Shown piece after piece: positions 9,281-17,069 of a stretch of DNA of 64,000 nt; the stretch's first letter is position 1, and each line of letters begins with the position of its first letter. This stretch comes from Acidimicrobiales bacterium. GTDB taxonomy: Bacteria; Actinomycetota; Acidimicrobiia; Acidimicrobiales; JADJXE01. The translations under genes and the position numbers were made by a program. The stretch lies in the NCBI GenBank assembly GCA_016716005.1, contig JADJXE010000001.1:633001-697000 (forward strand). The letters are read 5' to 3'. A model generated the notes under the pieces. The model made no database searches. It was given only the letters and a program-made list of their open reading frames with translations, and was not told the DNA's origin.

Positions 9281-9622
9281 ATGGCGCCCGACGACGACGT
9301 GCCCGGCGAGCCCGACGAGCTCGACGCGGCCTTGGCCGAGCTGGAGGATCTCGACGACGAGGAGATCGCCGAGGCCCTCGAGGACCTCCTCGATGACCTC
9401 GAGGACGACGGCGACGAGGACGACATCGAGGTGCTCGACGCGGCCGAGCTGCGCCTGCTCGCCGACAAGCTCGACGAGCTGAAGGCCCTCGACCTGGAGG
9501 CCCAGGGCATCGTGCTGGCCAACGTGATCGTCGAGGTCACCGACGGCGTGCTCAGCGTGCTGGTCGCCTTCGACGAGGGCGAGACCTACGTCCTCCCGAA
9601 CGAGGTGACCCGCCTCGACTGA
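9281..9622 (+). CDS. highly acidic small protein, unknown function
   Basis: A 113-residue protein whose first 60 residues are mostly Asp, Glu and Leu (for example DDLEDDGDEDD), followed by a short predicted beta region (NVIVEVTDGVLSVLVAFDEG) and the end LPNEVTRLD. An AGGAGA ribosome site lies six bases before ATG 9281, so this start is preferred to upstream codons in the same frame. No domain is recognised; it may be cytosolic and partly disordered. It ends just before a 61-bp tandem repeat. Confidence 0.65.
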   Translation: MAPDDDVPGEPDELDAALAELEDLDDEEIAEALEDLLDDLEDDGDEDDIEVLDAAELRLLADKLDELKALDLEAQGIVLANVIVEVTDGVLSVLVAFDEGETYVLPNEVTRLD

Positions 9623-9636
9623 TGTGCCTGGTCTCG

Positions 9637-9793
9637 ATCGCGCTCACGACGCCCCAGGCGCCGTCGACGCGCCCGAGGCCGAACACGCCCGGTCCGCATC
9701 GCGCTCACGACGCCCCAGGCGCCGTCGACGCGCCCGAGGCCGAACACGCCCGGTCCGCATCGCGCTCACGACGCCCCAGGCGCCGTCGGCGCG
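9637..9793. repeat. 61-bp tandem repeat, about 2.6 copies
   Basis: Units begin ATCGCGCTCACGACGCCCCA at 9637, 9698 and 9759, a period of exactly 61 bases; the third copy is partial. The first two copies appear identical apart from their edges. It fills the gap between the acidic protein gene and the DUF2505 gene. A related 61-base-period sequence in the opposite orientation lies at 41153. Confidence 0.85.
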
Positions 9794-9831
9794 ACACTGT
9801 CGCCCGCACTGACATCCGACGGAGGGACGAC

Positions 9832-10335
9832 ATGGAGTTCAGCGCCAGCGAGACGTACGAGGCCGACGTGGCGACCGCGTTCATGCTCTTCCAGGACGCC
9901 GAGGCCACCGTGGCGCGGGCCGAGTCCCTCGGCCACAAGGACGCGGAGGTGCTCGCCAACGAGGCGTCGCCCGACGGCGGCTGGGTGATCAGGAGCAAGC
10001 GGACGGTGCCGCTCGAGCTCCCGGGCTTCGCCAAGAAGGTCCTCAAGCCCAACAACCTCACCACCCAGACCGACACGTGGGGCCCCGAGGTCGACGGGCG
10101 ACGGGAGGGCACGTTCGTCATCGAGGTGCAGGGGGCCCCGATGCGGGTGAGCGGCACCATGCGCCTCGACCCCACCGGCGACGGCCGCGCCACCCAGTCG
10201 GTGAAGGGCGACGTCGAGGTGAAGGTGCCGCTCATCGGCGGCAAGATCGCCGCCTGGGCGGTGGGCGACGCCCAGAAGGCGCTGGAGGGCGAGCTGGCGT
10301 TCAACAAGCGCTGGATCGAGGACCATCGGGGCTGA
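9832..10335 (+). CDS. DUF2505 family protein
   Basis: A 167-residue protein matching the actinobacterial DUF2505 family, a START/SRPBCC-like lipid-binding fold of unknown function. Recognisable parts are the N-terminal MEFSASETYEAD, the central NNLTTQTDTW and the C-terminal block VPLIGGKIAAWAVGDAQKAL followed by AFNKRWIEDH. GGAGGG precedes ATG 9832 by about six bases, excluding the upstream open frame that runs through the tandem repeat. No signal peptide or helix is visible. Any ligand would be a guess. Confidence 0.85.
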   Translation: MEFSASETYEADVATAFMLFQDAEATVARAESLGHKDAEVLANEASPDGGWVIRSKRTVPLELPGFAKKVLKPNNLTTQTDTWGPEVDGRREGTFVIEVQGAPMRVSGTMRLDPTGDGRATQSVKGDVEVKVPLIGGKIAAWAVGDAQKALEGELAFNKRWIEDHRG

Positions 10336-10432
10336 CGGGCCGGCAACGCCCGCCGTCGGCCCCCGGATGCCGGCCGATCGCTCACCTCCGTCGCGACGCC
10401 CGCCCGAGCGGCGGCGCTACCGTCGGCCGGCG

Positions 10433-11167
10433 ATGCCCCGTCCCCCCGTCCTTCGCCCAGCCGACGGCGAGTGGGTGCACGTCGGCGCCGCCGACTGCGA
10501 GCGGATCCGGCCGGGGCTCGTCGCCCAGCCGGTGAACACGGCGTCGAGCCTGGCCTACCTGGTGGCGGGCGGCGCGCTGATCGCCCGGGGGGTGGCCCGG
10601 CCGGCCGGCCACCGGCTCCCGCTGGTGGCCTTCGGCGCCCTGGTGGCGGCCAACGGCGCGGGAGGCGTGGCCTTCCATGGGCCGGGCGAGCCCTGGGCCC
10701 GATGGATCCACGACATCGCCCTCGCCGGCACCCTCGGCTTCATGGGCGCCCACGACGTGGTGGTCGACGCCGCCGACGGGCCCGCCCACCTGGCGCTGGC
10801 CGGCGCCGGCGCCGTGGTGGGCGGCACCGCCCTGCTGCTCGCGTTCGTCCCCGACGCCAGCAACCCGGTCACCGGCACCCTGGCCGCCGGGGTGCTGGGT
10901 GCCGAGCTGCTCTCGGTACGTCGCGGCCGGTTCCACCGACGCCGCTCGGCCCAGGGCCCCTACGGGCTCTCGGGCGGGGCGCTGGTGCTGGGCTCGGTGG
11001 TGAACGTGCTCAGCCGCACCGGCCGGCCGCTGTGCCACCCCGACTCGCGCCTGCAGGGCCACGCCCTGTGGCACGCCCTCACGGCGTTGGCCCTCGCGGC
11101 GTGGGGCGAGGCCGCCCTGTCCGGTCGACCCGGCGGCTCGCAGCCCTATCCGCCGAGCATCCCGTAG
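10433..11167 (+). CDS. ceramidase-like (CREST superfamily) membrane protein
   Basis: A 244-residue multi-helix protein resembling the alkaline ceramidase/PAQR (CREST) membrane hydrolase superfamily. The pattern of potential metal and catalytic residues is present: Ser in VNTASSLAYL, His in VAFHG, His-Asp in WIHDIALAG, Asp and two His in PDSRLQGHALWHAL near the end. About seven hydrophobic segments alternate with these motifs. The substrate is unknown; hydrolysis of an amide-linked lipid is an inference. A TACCGT box ends nine bases before ATG 10433. Its 3' end overlaps the convergent PPOX gene by 22 bases. Confidence 0.7.
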   Translation: MPRPPVLRPADGEWVHVGAADCERIRPGLVAQPVNTASSLAYLVAGGALIARGVARPAGHRLPLVAFGALVAANGAGGVAFHGPGEPWARWIHDIALAGTLGFMGAHDVVVDAADGPAHLALAGAGAVVGGTALLLAFVPDASNPVTGTLAAGVLGAELLSVRRGRFHRRRSAQGPYGLSGGALVLGSVVNVLSRTGRPLCHPDSRLQGHALWHALTALALAAWGEAALSGRPGGSQPYPPSIP

Positions 11168-11568
11168 GCCCGCTCGGGGCGTAGGCGCACCACCATCCGG
11201 CGATCGGCCACCATGGCGGCGCGGTACTCGCTCCAGTCGGGGTGCTCGCCGGCCAGGGCCCGGTACACCTCGACCAGCTCGTCCACCGTGGCGTCGTCGG
11301 GCGCGGCGGCCACCGGGCTCAGCTCGGCCCGGCCCTCGAGCACCGCGTACGACCAGAAGTCGTCGCTCGTCACGTGCAGCGAGGCGCGAGGGTCGCGCCG
11401 GAGGTTCGCGGTCTTGGCCCGCTCATCGGTGACGGAGATCCGCACGACGCCGTCGTCGCCCACGGCGTAGCCGATGTTCGACAGCTGCGGCCGCCCGTCG
11501 CCCTTGAGCGTGGCCAGCACCCCCCAGCGCCGCTGGCGGACGAAGCCGAGAGCTGCATCGAGTTCCAT
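11146..11568 (-). CDS. PPOX-class F420/FMN-dependent oxidoreductase
   Basis: A 140-residue split-barrel protein of the pyridoxamine-phosphate-oxidase-like family, Rv1155 type, which in actinobacteria commonly uses F420. Typical parts are RRWGVLATLKGDGRPQLSNI at the N-terminus, an RAKTANLRRDPRASLHV segment and the C-terminal RMVVRLRPERAYG. ATG 11568 is directly before the conserved start; the frame continues upstream without similarity. It is cytosolic and convergent with the ceramidase-like gene. Its divergent neighbour is the hyp operon, but a functional link is not evident. Cofactor choice (F420, FMN or haem) is not certain from sequence. Confidence 0.85.
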   Translation of the reverse strand: MELDAALGFVRQRRWGVLATLKGDGRPQLSNIGYAVGDDGVVRISVTDERAKTANLRRDPRASLHVTSDDFWSYAVLEGRAELSPVAAAPDDATVDELVEVYRALAGEHPDWSEYRAAMVADRRMVVRLRPERAYGMLGG

Positions 11569-11695
11569 GTCCGGGCCAACCCCGCCACCGGCGCCACCCT
11601 TCCCGGCGCCGCTCGCGACCGCCCGGCCTCGAGCGCCAGCAGCCGGGCCGAAGGGGAGCGCCCGGCGGGGCCACGGCGTCGCCGATGCCGGCGCG

Positions 11696-11701
11696 TACGA
11701 T
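11696..11701 (+). promoter_or_regulatory. -10 box (TACGAT) of the hyp operon, leaderless leader ORF
   Basis: TACGAT is followed by six bases and ATG 11708, the start of a 12-codon ORF. The spacing equals that of other leaderless promoters here. No obvious -35 element was seen. Confidence 0.6.
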
Positions 11702-11707
11702 TGCCTC

Positions 11708-11746
11708 ATGCCGTCGCCCGCACCGGCGGAGGGAAGGCGCCCGTGA
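11708..11746 (+). CDS. 12-residue leader ORF of the hyp operon
   Basis: MPSPAPAEGRRP, starting six bases after the TACGAT box and ending TGA in a GTGA overlap with the next short ORF at 11743. It is probably a translated leader that feeds ribosomes toward hypA. It has no recognisable peptide function. Confidence 0.45.
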   Translation: MPSPAPAEGRRP

Positions 11747-11793
11747 GCACCACCGTGGTGAGAGCCCTCGGCCCGTCGGTGTCGACAGGCTGA
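11743..11793 (+). CDS. 16-residue coupling ORF before hypA
   Basis: VSTTVVRALGPSVSTG. Its GTG overlaps the stop of the 12-residue leader, and its TGA overlaps the ATG of hypA by one base (TGATG). hypA has no good ribosome site of its own, so re-initiation from this ORF is plausible. Confidence 0.4.
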   Translation: MSTTVVRALGPSVSTG

Positions 11794-12158
11794 TGCACGA
11801 GCTGTCCCTCGCCCAGGCCGTGGTCGGCACCGTGGCCGATGCGGCCGTCGCCAACGGCGCGGCGCGGGTGTCGCTGGTCCGCCTGAGGGTGGGCATGCTC
11901 TCGGGCGTGGTGTGCTCGGCACTCGAGTTCGCCTTCGACGTGGCCGCCGACGGCACCGCCGCCGAGGGCGCCCGCCTCGAGATCGAAGCGCTCCCCGTCG
12001 TCGTCCACTGCCCCACCTGCGGCACCGACGGCGCGCTCGCGGAGCTCACCCGGTTTCGGTGCCCGGCCTGCGGCACCCCCACGGCCGAGGTGGTGCAGGG
12101 GCGCGAGCTGGAGATCGCCTCGATCGAGGTGGTCGTGGCCGAGGAGGCGACGCCGTGA
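11793..12158 (+). CDS. hypA: hydrogenase nickel incorporation protein HypA
   Basis: A 121-residue nickel metallochaperone for NiFe-hydrogenase assembly. It starts with MHEL, whose His2 is the known nickel ligand, and has the zinc site as CPTC and CPAC (two CxxC pairs near residues 73-94). The C-terminal GRELEIASIEV is typical. It is the first large gene of the hyp operon and overlaps hypB by GTGA. It delivers nickel with HypB to the hydrogenase large subunit, but no large subunit is encoded in this window. Confidence 0.95.
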   Translation: MHELSLAQAVVGTVADAAVANGAARVSLVRLRVGMLSGVVCSALEFAFDVAADGTAAEGARLEIEALPVVVHCPTCGTDGALAELTRFRCPACGTPTAEVVQGRELEIASIEVVVAEEATP

Positions 12159-12856
12159 CCGAGCCCCGGATCGTGGAGCTGCGCCGAGGCATCCTGGAGA
12201 AGAACGACCTGCTGGCAGCCGGGCTGCGGGACCGGTTCCTCGCTGCCGGCGTGTTCGCCGTGAACCTGGTGTCCAGCCCGGGCACGGGCAAGACCGCCCT
12301 GCTGGAGGCGGTGCTGGTGGCCATGGCCCCCGCCCACCGCGTGGCCGCCCTGGTCGGCGACTGCGCCACCGACAACGACGCCGTGCGCCTGCGACGCAGC
12401 GGCGCCCCCGTCCGCCAGATCGTCACCCAGGGCATGTGCCACCTCGAGGCCGACATGGTCGAGCAGCACCTCGAGGGGTGGGACCTGGCCGGCATCGACG
12501 TGCTGTTCGTGGAGAACGTCGGCAACCTGGTGTGCCCCAGCAGCTTCGACCTCGGCGAGGCCATGCGGATCGTGCTCCTCTCCGTCACCGAGGGCGAGGA
12601 CAAGCCGCTCAAGTACCCGGGGCTGTTCCACACCGCCGACTTGGCCGTGCTCACCAAGGTCGACCTGGCCGACGCCGTCGACTTCGACCGGGCGGCCGCC
12701 CTGGACGCCATCGAGGCGGTCCACCCTGGCCTCCCCGTGGTCGAGACCTCGGCCCGCACCGGCGCTGGCGTCGACCTGCTCGTGCGCACCCTCGAGGCCC
12801 GCCGTGCGGACCTCACCGTCAGGATCCCGCCGAGCACGCCGTCGAGCACCCCGTAG
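12155..12856 (+). CDS. hypB: hydrogenase nickel incorporation GTPase HypB
   Basis: A 233-residue SIMIBI-class GTPase that drives nickel insertion with HypA. P-loop SSPGTGKT is near residue 45, with the Cys/His metal site in GDCATDND and GMCHLEADM, a switch region near VENVGNLVCP and the base-recognition motif TKVDL. It lacks the His-rich or CxxCGC N-terminal nickel store of some HypB proteins. GTG 12155 overlaps the hypA stop. Nine bases after its TAG stop, with GGAGG between, starts the 14-codon small-subunit-like stub. Confidence 0.95.
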   Translation: MTEPRIVELRRGILEKNDLLAAGLRDRFLAAGVFAVNLVSSPGTGKTALLEAVLVAMAPAHRVAALVGDCATDNDAVRLRRSGAPVRQIVTQGMCHLEADMVEQHLEGWDLAGIDVLFVENVGNLVCPSSFDLGEAMRIVLLSVTEGEDKPLKYPGLFHTADLAVLTKVDLADAVDFDRAAALDAIEAVHPGLPVVETSARTGAGVDLLVRTLEARRADLTVRIPPSTPSSTP

Positions 12857-12864
12857 GAGGACGC

Positions 12865-12909
12865 ATGGCCAACGTGCTCTGGCTCAGAGGCGGAGCCGGG
12901 CTGGGATGA
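12865..12909 (+). pseudogene. 14-codon stub resembling the start of a NiFe-hydrogenase small subunit
   Basis: The stub reads MANVLWLRGGAGLG and then TGA. NiFe small subunits (actinobacterial group 1h and relatives) open with a segment like VLWLQGGACSGNTMS, whose first Cys binds the proximal FeS cluster; here the match stops just before that Cys. A good ribosome site (GGAGG) precedes the ATG, and the stop overlaps the endopeptidase start as ATGA. I read it as what remains after an in-frame deletion of the structural genes. It could instead be a coupling mini-ORF that resembles a small subunit by chance. The family comparison is from memory. Confidence 0.6.
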
Positions 12910-13376
12910 CGCTGGTCGTCGGCTGCGGCAACCTCCTCCGGGGCGACGACGCCGTGGGGCCCGTCCTCGTGCGGATGCTGGCCGAGCGGGGCGTGCCGAG
13001 CGGGGTCCAGCTGGCAGATGCCGGCACCGCCGGCATGGACGTGGCCTTCGCCATGCGCGGCCAGGACCACGTGATCGTCGTGGACGCCTGCAGCACCGGC
13101 GGCGAGCCGGGCACGCTCCACCGGGTGGCGGCCGAGGTCGTCGAGCAGCTGCCCACCGCCACCGGCCTCGACCTGCACGGGTACCGGTGGGACCACGCCC
13201 TCGCCTTCGCCCGGTGGCTGCTGCAGGACGAGTACCCGGCCGAGGTCACCGCCTACCTGGTGGAGGTCGCCTCGACGGAGCTGGGCGACCCGCTGTCGCC
13301 GCGCGTGCAGGACGCCACGGAGCGCCTCGCCCAACTGCTCCTCGACGAGCTCGGCCGGCGCGGGGACGGCGGATGA
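12906..13376 (+). CDS. hydrogenase maturation endopeptidase (HyaD/HycI/HoxM type)
   Basis: A 156-residue nickel-dependent protease that trims the C-terminus of the hydrogenase large subunit after nickel insertion. GCGNLLRGDDAVGP contains the conserved GN-x-x-x-x-DD motif with the nickel-binding acid; a second acid lies in IVVDACSTGG and a His in HGYRWDHALAF. ATG 12906 overlaps the preceding stub (ATGA) and the stop overlaps hypF (ATGA). Such proteases are specific for their own large subunit, so retention without a visible hydrogenase is notable. Confidence 0.92.
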   Translation: MTLVVGCGNLLRGDDAVGPVLVRMLAERGVPSGVQLADAGTAGMDVAFAMRGQDHVIVVDACSTGGEPGTLHRVAAEVVEQLPTATGLDLHGYRWDHALAFARWLLQDEYPAEVTAYLVEVASTELGDPLSPRVQDATERLAQLLLDELGRRGDGG

Positions 13377-15685
13377 GGATGGATGACGGCGCGCCCGAGC
13401 TCCGTCGGCGCGTCGCCGTGCGCGGCGTCGTCCAGGGGGTCGGCTTCCGCCCGTTCGTGCACGGCCTGGCGGCGCGTCTCGGCCTCACCGGCTTCGTGGG
13501 CAACGACCGGGCGTCGGTGTTCATCGAGGTCGAGGGGACGCCGGCGGCGGTGAGGGCCTTCGAGCGGGCCCTGGTCGACGACGCCCCTCCACTGGCGGTG
13601 ATCGACGCGGTCGAGGCCGCCACCGTGCCGGCGACCGGGGCGGCCGGCTTCGCCATCGTGGCCAGCCGGGCCGGGGCCGGTGGCACCACCCTCGTGCCCC
13701 CCGACGTGGCCACCTGCGACGACTGCCTCCGGGAGGTGCTCGACCCGCACGACCGCCGGCACCGCTACCCCTTCACCAACTGCACCGCCTGCGGGCCCCG
13801 GTTCACGATCATCGAGTCGCTCCCCTACGACCGGCCGGCCACCACCATGGCCGGGTTCGCCATGTGCCCGGCCTGCGAGCGCGAGTACCACGACCCCGCC
13901 GACCGCCGCTTCCACGCCCAGCCCAACGCCTGCCCGGCGTGCGGGCCCCGGCTGGCGCTCCGCCACCCCTCCGGCTCGCTGCTGGCCGAGGGCGACGACG
14001 CCCTGGTCGCCGCCCGAGCGCAGCTGGCCGGGGGCCGCATCGTGGCGGTGAAGGGGCTGGGCGGGTACCACCTGGCGTGCGACGCGACCGACGCCGCAGC
14101 GGTCGCCCGGCTCCGGGAGCGCAAGGCCCGCGGCGGCAAGCCGTTCGCCCTCCTGGTGGCCGACGTCGCCACTGCCCGCCGCCTGTGCCACGTCGGCGAC
14201 GACGAGGCCGACCTGCTCGAGTCGCGGGCGCGACCGATCGTGCTGCTCGCCAAGCGGGGCCGGGGAGCGCCCGCGGCCCACGAGGTGGCGCCCGACAACC
14301 CCTTCCTGGGCGTGATGCTGCCGTCCACCCCGCTGCACCACCTGCTGGTACGGCCGCTCCCCGGCTCGCCACCGGCGCCCGAGATCCTGGTGCTGACCTC
14401 GGGCAACCTGGCCGACGAGCCCATCGCCCACGAGGACGCCGACGCCCTGATCCGCCTGGCCCGGCTGGCCGACGCCTTCTGCACCCACGACCGGCCGATC
14501 CACGTGCCGTGCGACGACTCGGTGGTCAGGCTGGTCGAGGGCGCGGAGCTGGCGGTGCGGCGGTCCCGCGGCTATGCGCCGTTCCCCGTCCGGCTGCCCG
14601 GCGAGGTCCGGCCGGTGCTGGCCGTGGGGGGCGAGCTCAAGACCACGTTCTGCGTCGCCGCGGGTACGCACGCCTGGCTCAGCCAGCACATCGGCGACAT
14701 GGGATCGCTGGAGACCCTGTGGGCCTTCGAGCGGTCCGTCGAGCAGTTCGAGCGGACATACGGGATCGCCCCCGAGGTGCTGGCCTGCGACGCCCACCCC
14801 GCCTACCAGACCACCCGGTGGGCCGAGCGGGCCGCGGCCGCCCTGAGCGTGCCCCTGGTGCGGGTGCAGCACCACCGGGCCCACGTGGCGTCGCTGCTGG
14901 CCGAGCACGGCGAGGCGCCCGACACGCCCCTGCTGGGTGTCGCCTTCGACGGCACCGGCTTCGGCGACGACGGCTCGATCTGGGGCGGCGAGGTGCTGAT
15001 GACGGGGGCCGGCCCGGCCCGGCGGGCGGCCCACCTGGCTCCCGTCCCCCTCCCCGGCGGCGACGCCGCCGTCGCCCGGCCCTCTCGCAGCGCGCTGGCC
15101 CACCTGTGGGCCGCGGGGATCGCCTGGGACGAGGCGCTGCCCGCGGTGGCGGCCTGTCCGCCGACGGAGCGCGCCGTCGTGGCCAGCCAGCTCGAGAGCC
15201 CCACCACCGTGCGCACGTCGAGCATGGGCCGCCTGGTCGACGCCGTCGCCGCCCTGGCGGGCGTCCGCCAGGCCTGCCGCTACGAGGCCGAGGCCGCCAT
15301 CGAGCTCGAGGGCCTGGTGGCCGGCGAGCCCGCCGACCCCTACCGGTTCACGCTCCGGCCGGGTGACCCGGTGGTGCTCGACCCGGCCCCGGTGATCGCG
15401 GCGGTGGCGGCCGACGTGCGCGCCGGCACCCCGCCCGCCGTGGTGGCCGCCCGCTTCCACGCCGCGGTGGCCGATGTCGTGGCCGCCACCGCGTCCCACC
15501 TGCGTGCCGTCACGGGCATCGGCCGCGTCGGCCTGACGGGAGGGGTGTTCCAGAACGTCACCATCCTCCGCTGGAGCCTCGCCCGGCTACGGTCGGAGGG
15601 GTTCGAGGTGCTGGTCCACCGGCGGGTGCCCCCGAACGACGGGGGGCTCGCCCTCGGCCAGGCCGTCCTGGCCGCGTCGACCTGA
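13373..15685 (+). CDS. hypF: carbamoyltransferase HypF
   Basis: A 770-residue protein, the normal length, which activates carbamoyl phosphate and transfers the carbamoyl group to HypE for the cyanide ligands of the NiFe site. Domains in order: acylphosphatase (VRGVVQGVGFRPFVHGLA at about 10-30), paired zinc fingers (CDDC, CTAC, CPAC, CPAC at about 115-190), YrdC-like (about 200-390) and a Kae1-like carbamoyltransferase with VQHHRAH and GGVFQN. Two ATGs are possible, 13373 (overlapping the endopeptidase stop) and 13379; both give nearly the same protein. It is part of the hyp operon. Confidence 0.96.
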   Translation: MRMDDGAPELRRRVAVRGVVQGVGFRPFVHGLAARLGLTGFVGNDRASVFIEVEGTPAAVRAFERALVDDAPPLAVIDAVEAATVPATGAAGFAIVASRAGAGGTTLVPPDVATCDDCLREVLDPHDRRHRYPFTNCTACGPRFTIIESLPYDRPATTMAGFAMCPACEREYHDPADRRFHAQPNACPACGPRLALRHPSGSLLAEGDDALVAARAQLAGGRIVAVKGLGGYHLACDATDAAAVARLRERKARGGKPFALLVADVATARRLCHVGDDEADLLESRARPIVLLAKRGRGAPAAHEVAPDNPFLGVMLPSTPLHHLLVRPLPGSPPAPEILVLTSGNLADEPIAHEDADALIRLARLADAFCTHDRPIHVPCDDSVVRLVEGAELAVRRSRGYAPFPVRLPGEVRPVLAVGGELKTTFCVAAGTHAWLSQHIGDMGSLETLWAFERSVEQFERTYGIAPEVLACDAHPAYQTTRWAERAAAALSVPLVRVQHHRAHVASLLAEHGEAPDTPLLGVAFDGTGFGDDGSIWGGEVLMTGAGPARRAAHLAPVPLPGGDAAVARPSRSALAHLWAAGIAWDEALPAVAACPPTERAVVASQLESPTTVRTSSMGRLVDAVAALAGVRQACRYEAEAAIELEGLVAGEPADPYRFTLRPGDPVVLDPAPVIAAVAADVRAGTPPAVVAARFHAAVADVVAATASHLRAVTGIGRVGLTGGVFQNVTILRWSLARLRSEGFEVLVHRRVPPNDGGLALGQAVLAAST

Positions 15686-15696
15686 GGGGAGGGGCC

Positions 15697-15954
15697 ATGT
15701 GCCTCGGGGTGCCCGGCAGGGTGGTGGAGATCCACGGCGAGGACCTCGGCCGGACGGCCCGCGTCGACTTCGGCGGAGTGGAGCAGGTGGTCTCGCTCGC
15801 CTACGTGCCCGAGGTGCAGGTGGGCGACTACACGATCGTGCACGTCGGGTTCGCCATCACCCGCCTCGACGAGGCGGCGGCGCTCGAGACGCTGGACCTG
15901 TTCGCCGAGCTGGGCGCCGGCGACGAGCCGGGCACCACCGAGCCGTCGCCGTGA
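15697..15954 (+). CDS. hypC: hydrogenase assembly chaperone HypC
   Basis: An 85-residue HypC/HybG-family chaperone. It begins MCLGVPG, with the essential Cys2 that holds the Fe(CN)2CO unit together with HypD, and retains the conserved His in IVHVGFAI. GAGGGGAGG lies before the ATG. The stop overlaps the hypD start as GTGA. It acts in the cytosol as a scaffold between HypD and the large-subunit precursor. Confidence 0.95.
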   Translation: MCLGVPGRVVEIHGEDLGRTARVDFGGVEQVVSLAYVPEVQVGDYTIVHVGFAITRLDEAAALETLDLFAELGAGDEPGTTEPSP

Positions 15955-17069
15955 GGTACCTCGACGAGTTCAACGATCCCGCCCTGGCCCGGCGGCTGCT
16001 CGACGACGTCCATCGGGCCACCACCCGGCCGTGGGCGATCATGGAGGTCTGCGGCGGCCAGACCCACTCGATCGTGCGCCACGGCATCGACCAGCTGCTG
16101 CCCGAAGCCATCGAGCTGATCCACGGCCCCGGCTGCCCGGTGTGCGTCACCCCCCTCGAGGTGATCGACAGGGCGCTCGCGATCGCATCGCGGCCCGAGG
16201 TGGTGTTCTGCAGCTTCGGCGACATGCTGCGGGTGCCCGGCAGCGAGCACGACCTGCTCACGGTGAAGAGCCGGGGCGGCGACGTGCGGGTGGTCTACTC
16301 CCCGCTCGACGCCCTCGCGCTGGCCGAGGCCGAGCCCGACCGCCAGGTGGTGCTCTTCGCCATCGGCTTCGAGACGACGGCCCCGGCCAACGCCCTCGCC
16401 GTGCTCCAGGCGCACCAGCGCGGCGTCACCAACTTCTCGGTGCTGGTGTCACACGTGCTGGTGCCCCCGGCCGTCACCGCCATCCTCGCCTCGCCTTCCT
16501 GCCGGGTGCAGGCGTTCCTGCTCGCCGGCCACGTCTGCAGCGTGATGGGCACGGGCCAGTACGCCCCGCTGGTCCGGCAGCACCGCGTGCCGATGGTGGT
16601 GACGGGCTTCGAGCCGCTCGACGTGCTGGAGGGCATCCGCCGCGCCGTGCTCCAGCTGGAGTCCGGCCGGGCCGAGCTCGAGAACGCCTACCCGCGGGCG
16701 GTGCGCGACGAGGGGAACGAGGCCGCCCGCCGGGTGCTGGCCGACGTGTTCGAGGTGTGCGACCGGACCTGGCGGGGCATCGGCACGATCCCGGCCAGCG
16801 GCTTGCGCCTCGCCGAGCCCTACCGCCGCCTCGACGCCGAGGCCCGCTTCGACGTCGGCGCCATCCGCACCGGAGAGTCGCCCCTGTGCCGCAGCGGCGA
16901 GGTGCTCCAAGGGCTGATCACGCCCCACGAGTGCGAGGCGTTCGGCACGCGCTGCACGCCCCGCGCACCCCTCGGCGCCACCATGGTGTCGGGCGAGGGC
17001 GCCTGCGCGGCCTACTACCGGTACCGCCGGCTCGACCAGCCGGTGGCCGCACCGGGCCGCGGTGGCTGA
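15951..17069 (+). CDS. hypD: hydrogenase formation protein HypD
   Basis: A 372-residue iron-sulfur scaffold on which the Fe(CN)2CO group is built. Conserved cysteine motifs are all visible: MEVCGGQTHS near residue 35, GPGCPVCVTP near 65, GFETTAPA near 145 and the C-terminal 4Fe-4S region with LITPHEC, TRCTP and EGACAAYYRYRR. GTG 15951 overlaps the hypC stop (GTGA), and the stop lies within the first codons of hypE (8-base overlap). Nothing suggests decay. Confidence 0.96.
   Translation: MRYLDEFNDPALARRLLDDVHRATTRPWAIMEVCGGQTHSIVRHGIDQLLPEAIELIHGPGCPVCVTPLEVIDRALAIASRPEVVFCSFGDMLRVPGSEHDLLTVKSRGGDVRVVYSPLDALALAEAEPDRQVVLFAIGFETTAPANALAVLQAHQRGVTNFSVLVSHVLVPPAVTAILASPSCRVQAFLLAGHVCSVMGTGQYAPLVRQHRVPMVVTGFEPLDVLEGIRRAVLQLESGRAELENAYPRAVRDEGNEAARRVLADVFEVCDRTWRGIGTIPASGLRLAEPYRRLDAEARFDVGAIRTGESPLCRSGEVLQGLITPHECEAFGTRCTPRAPLGATMVSGEGACAAYYRYRRLDQPVAAPGRGG

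Noticed and set aside
9637..9793. Possible CRISPR array
   Set aside because: The whole 61-base unit is repeated with no variable spacers, there are under three copies, and no cas genes are present.
11146..11167. 22-base convergent overlap of the ceramidase-like and PPOX genes as a regulatory feature
   Set aside because: Short tail overlaps are common in compact genomes and both proteins end normally.
12155..12856. HypB as a truncated protein because it lacks a His-rich N-terminus
   Set aside because: Many HypB proteins naturally lack that nickel-storage region; the GTPase core and metal site are complete.
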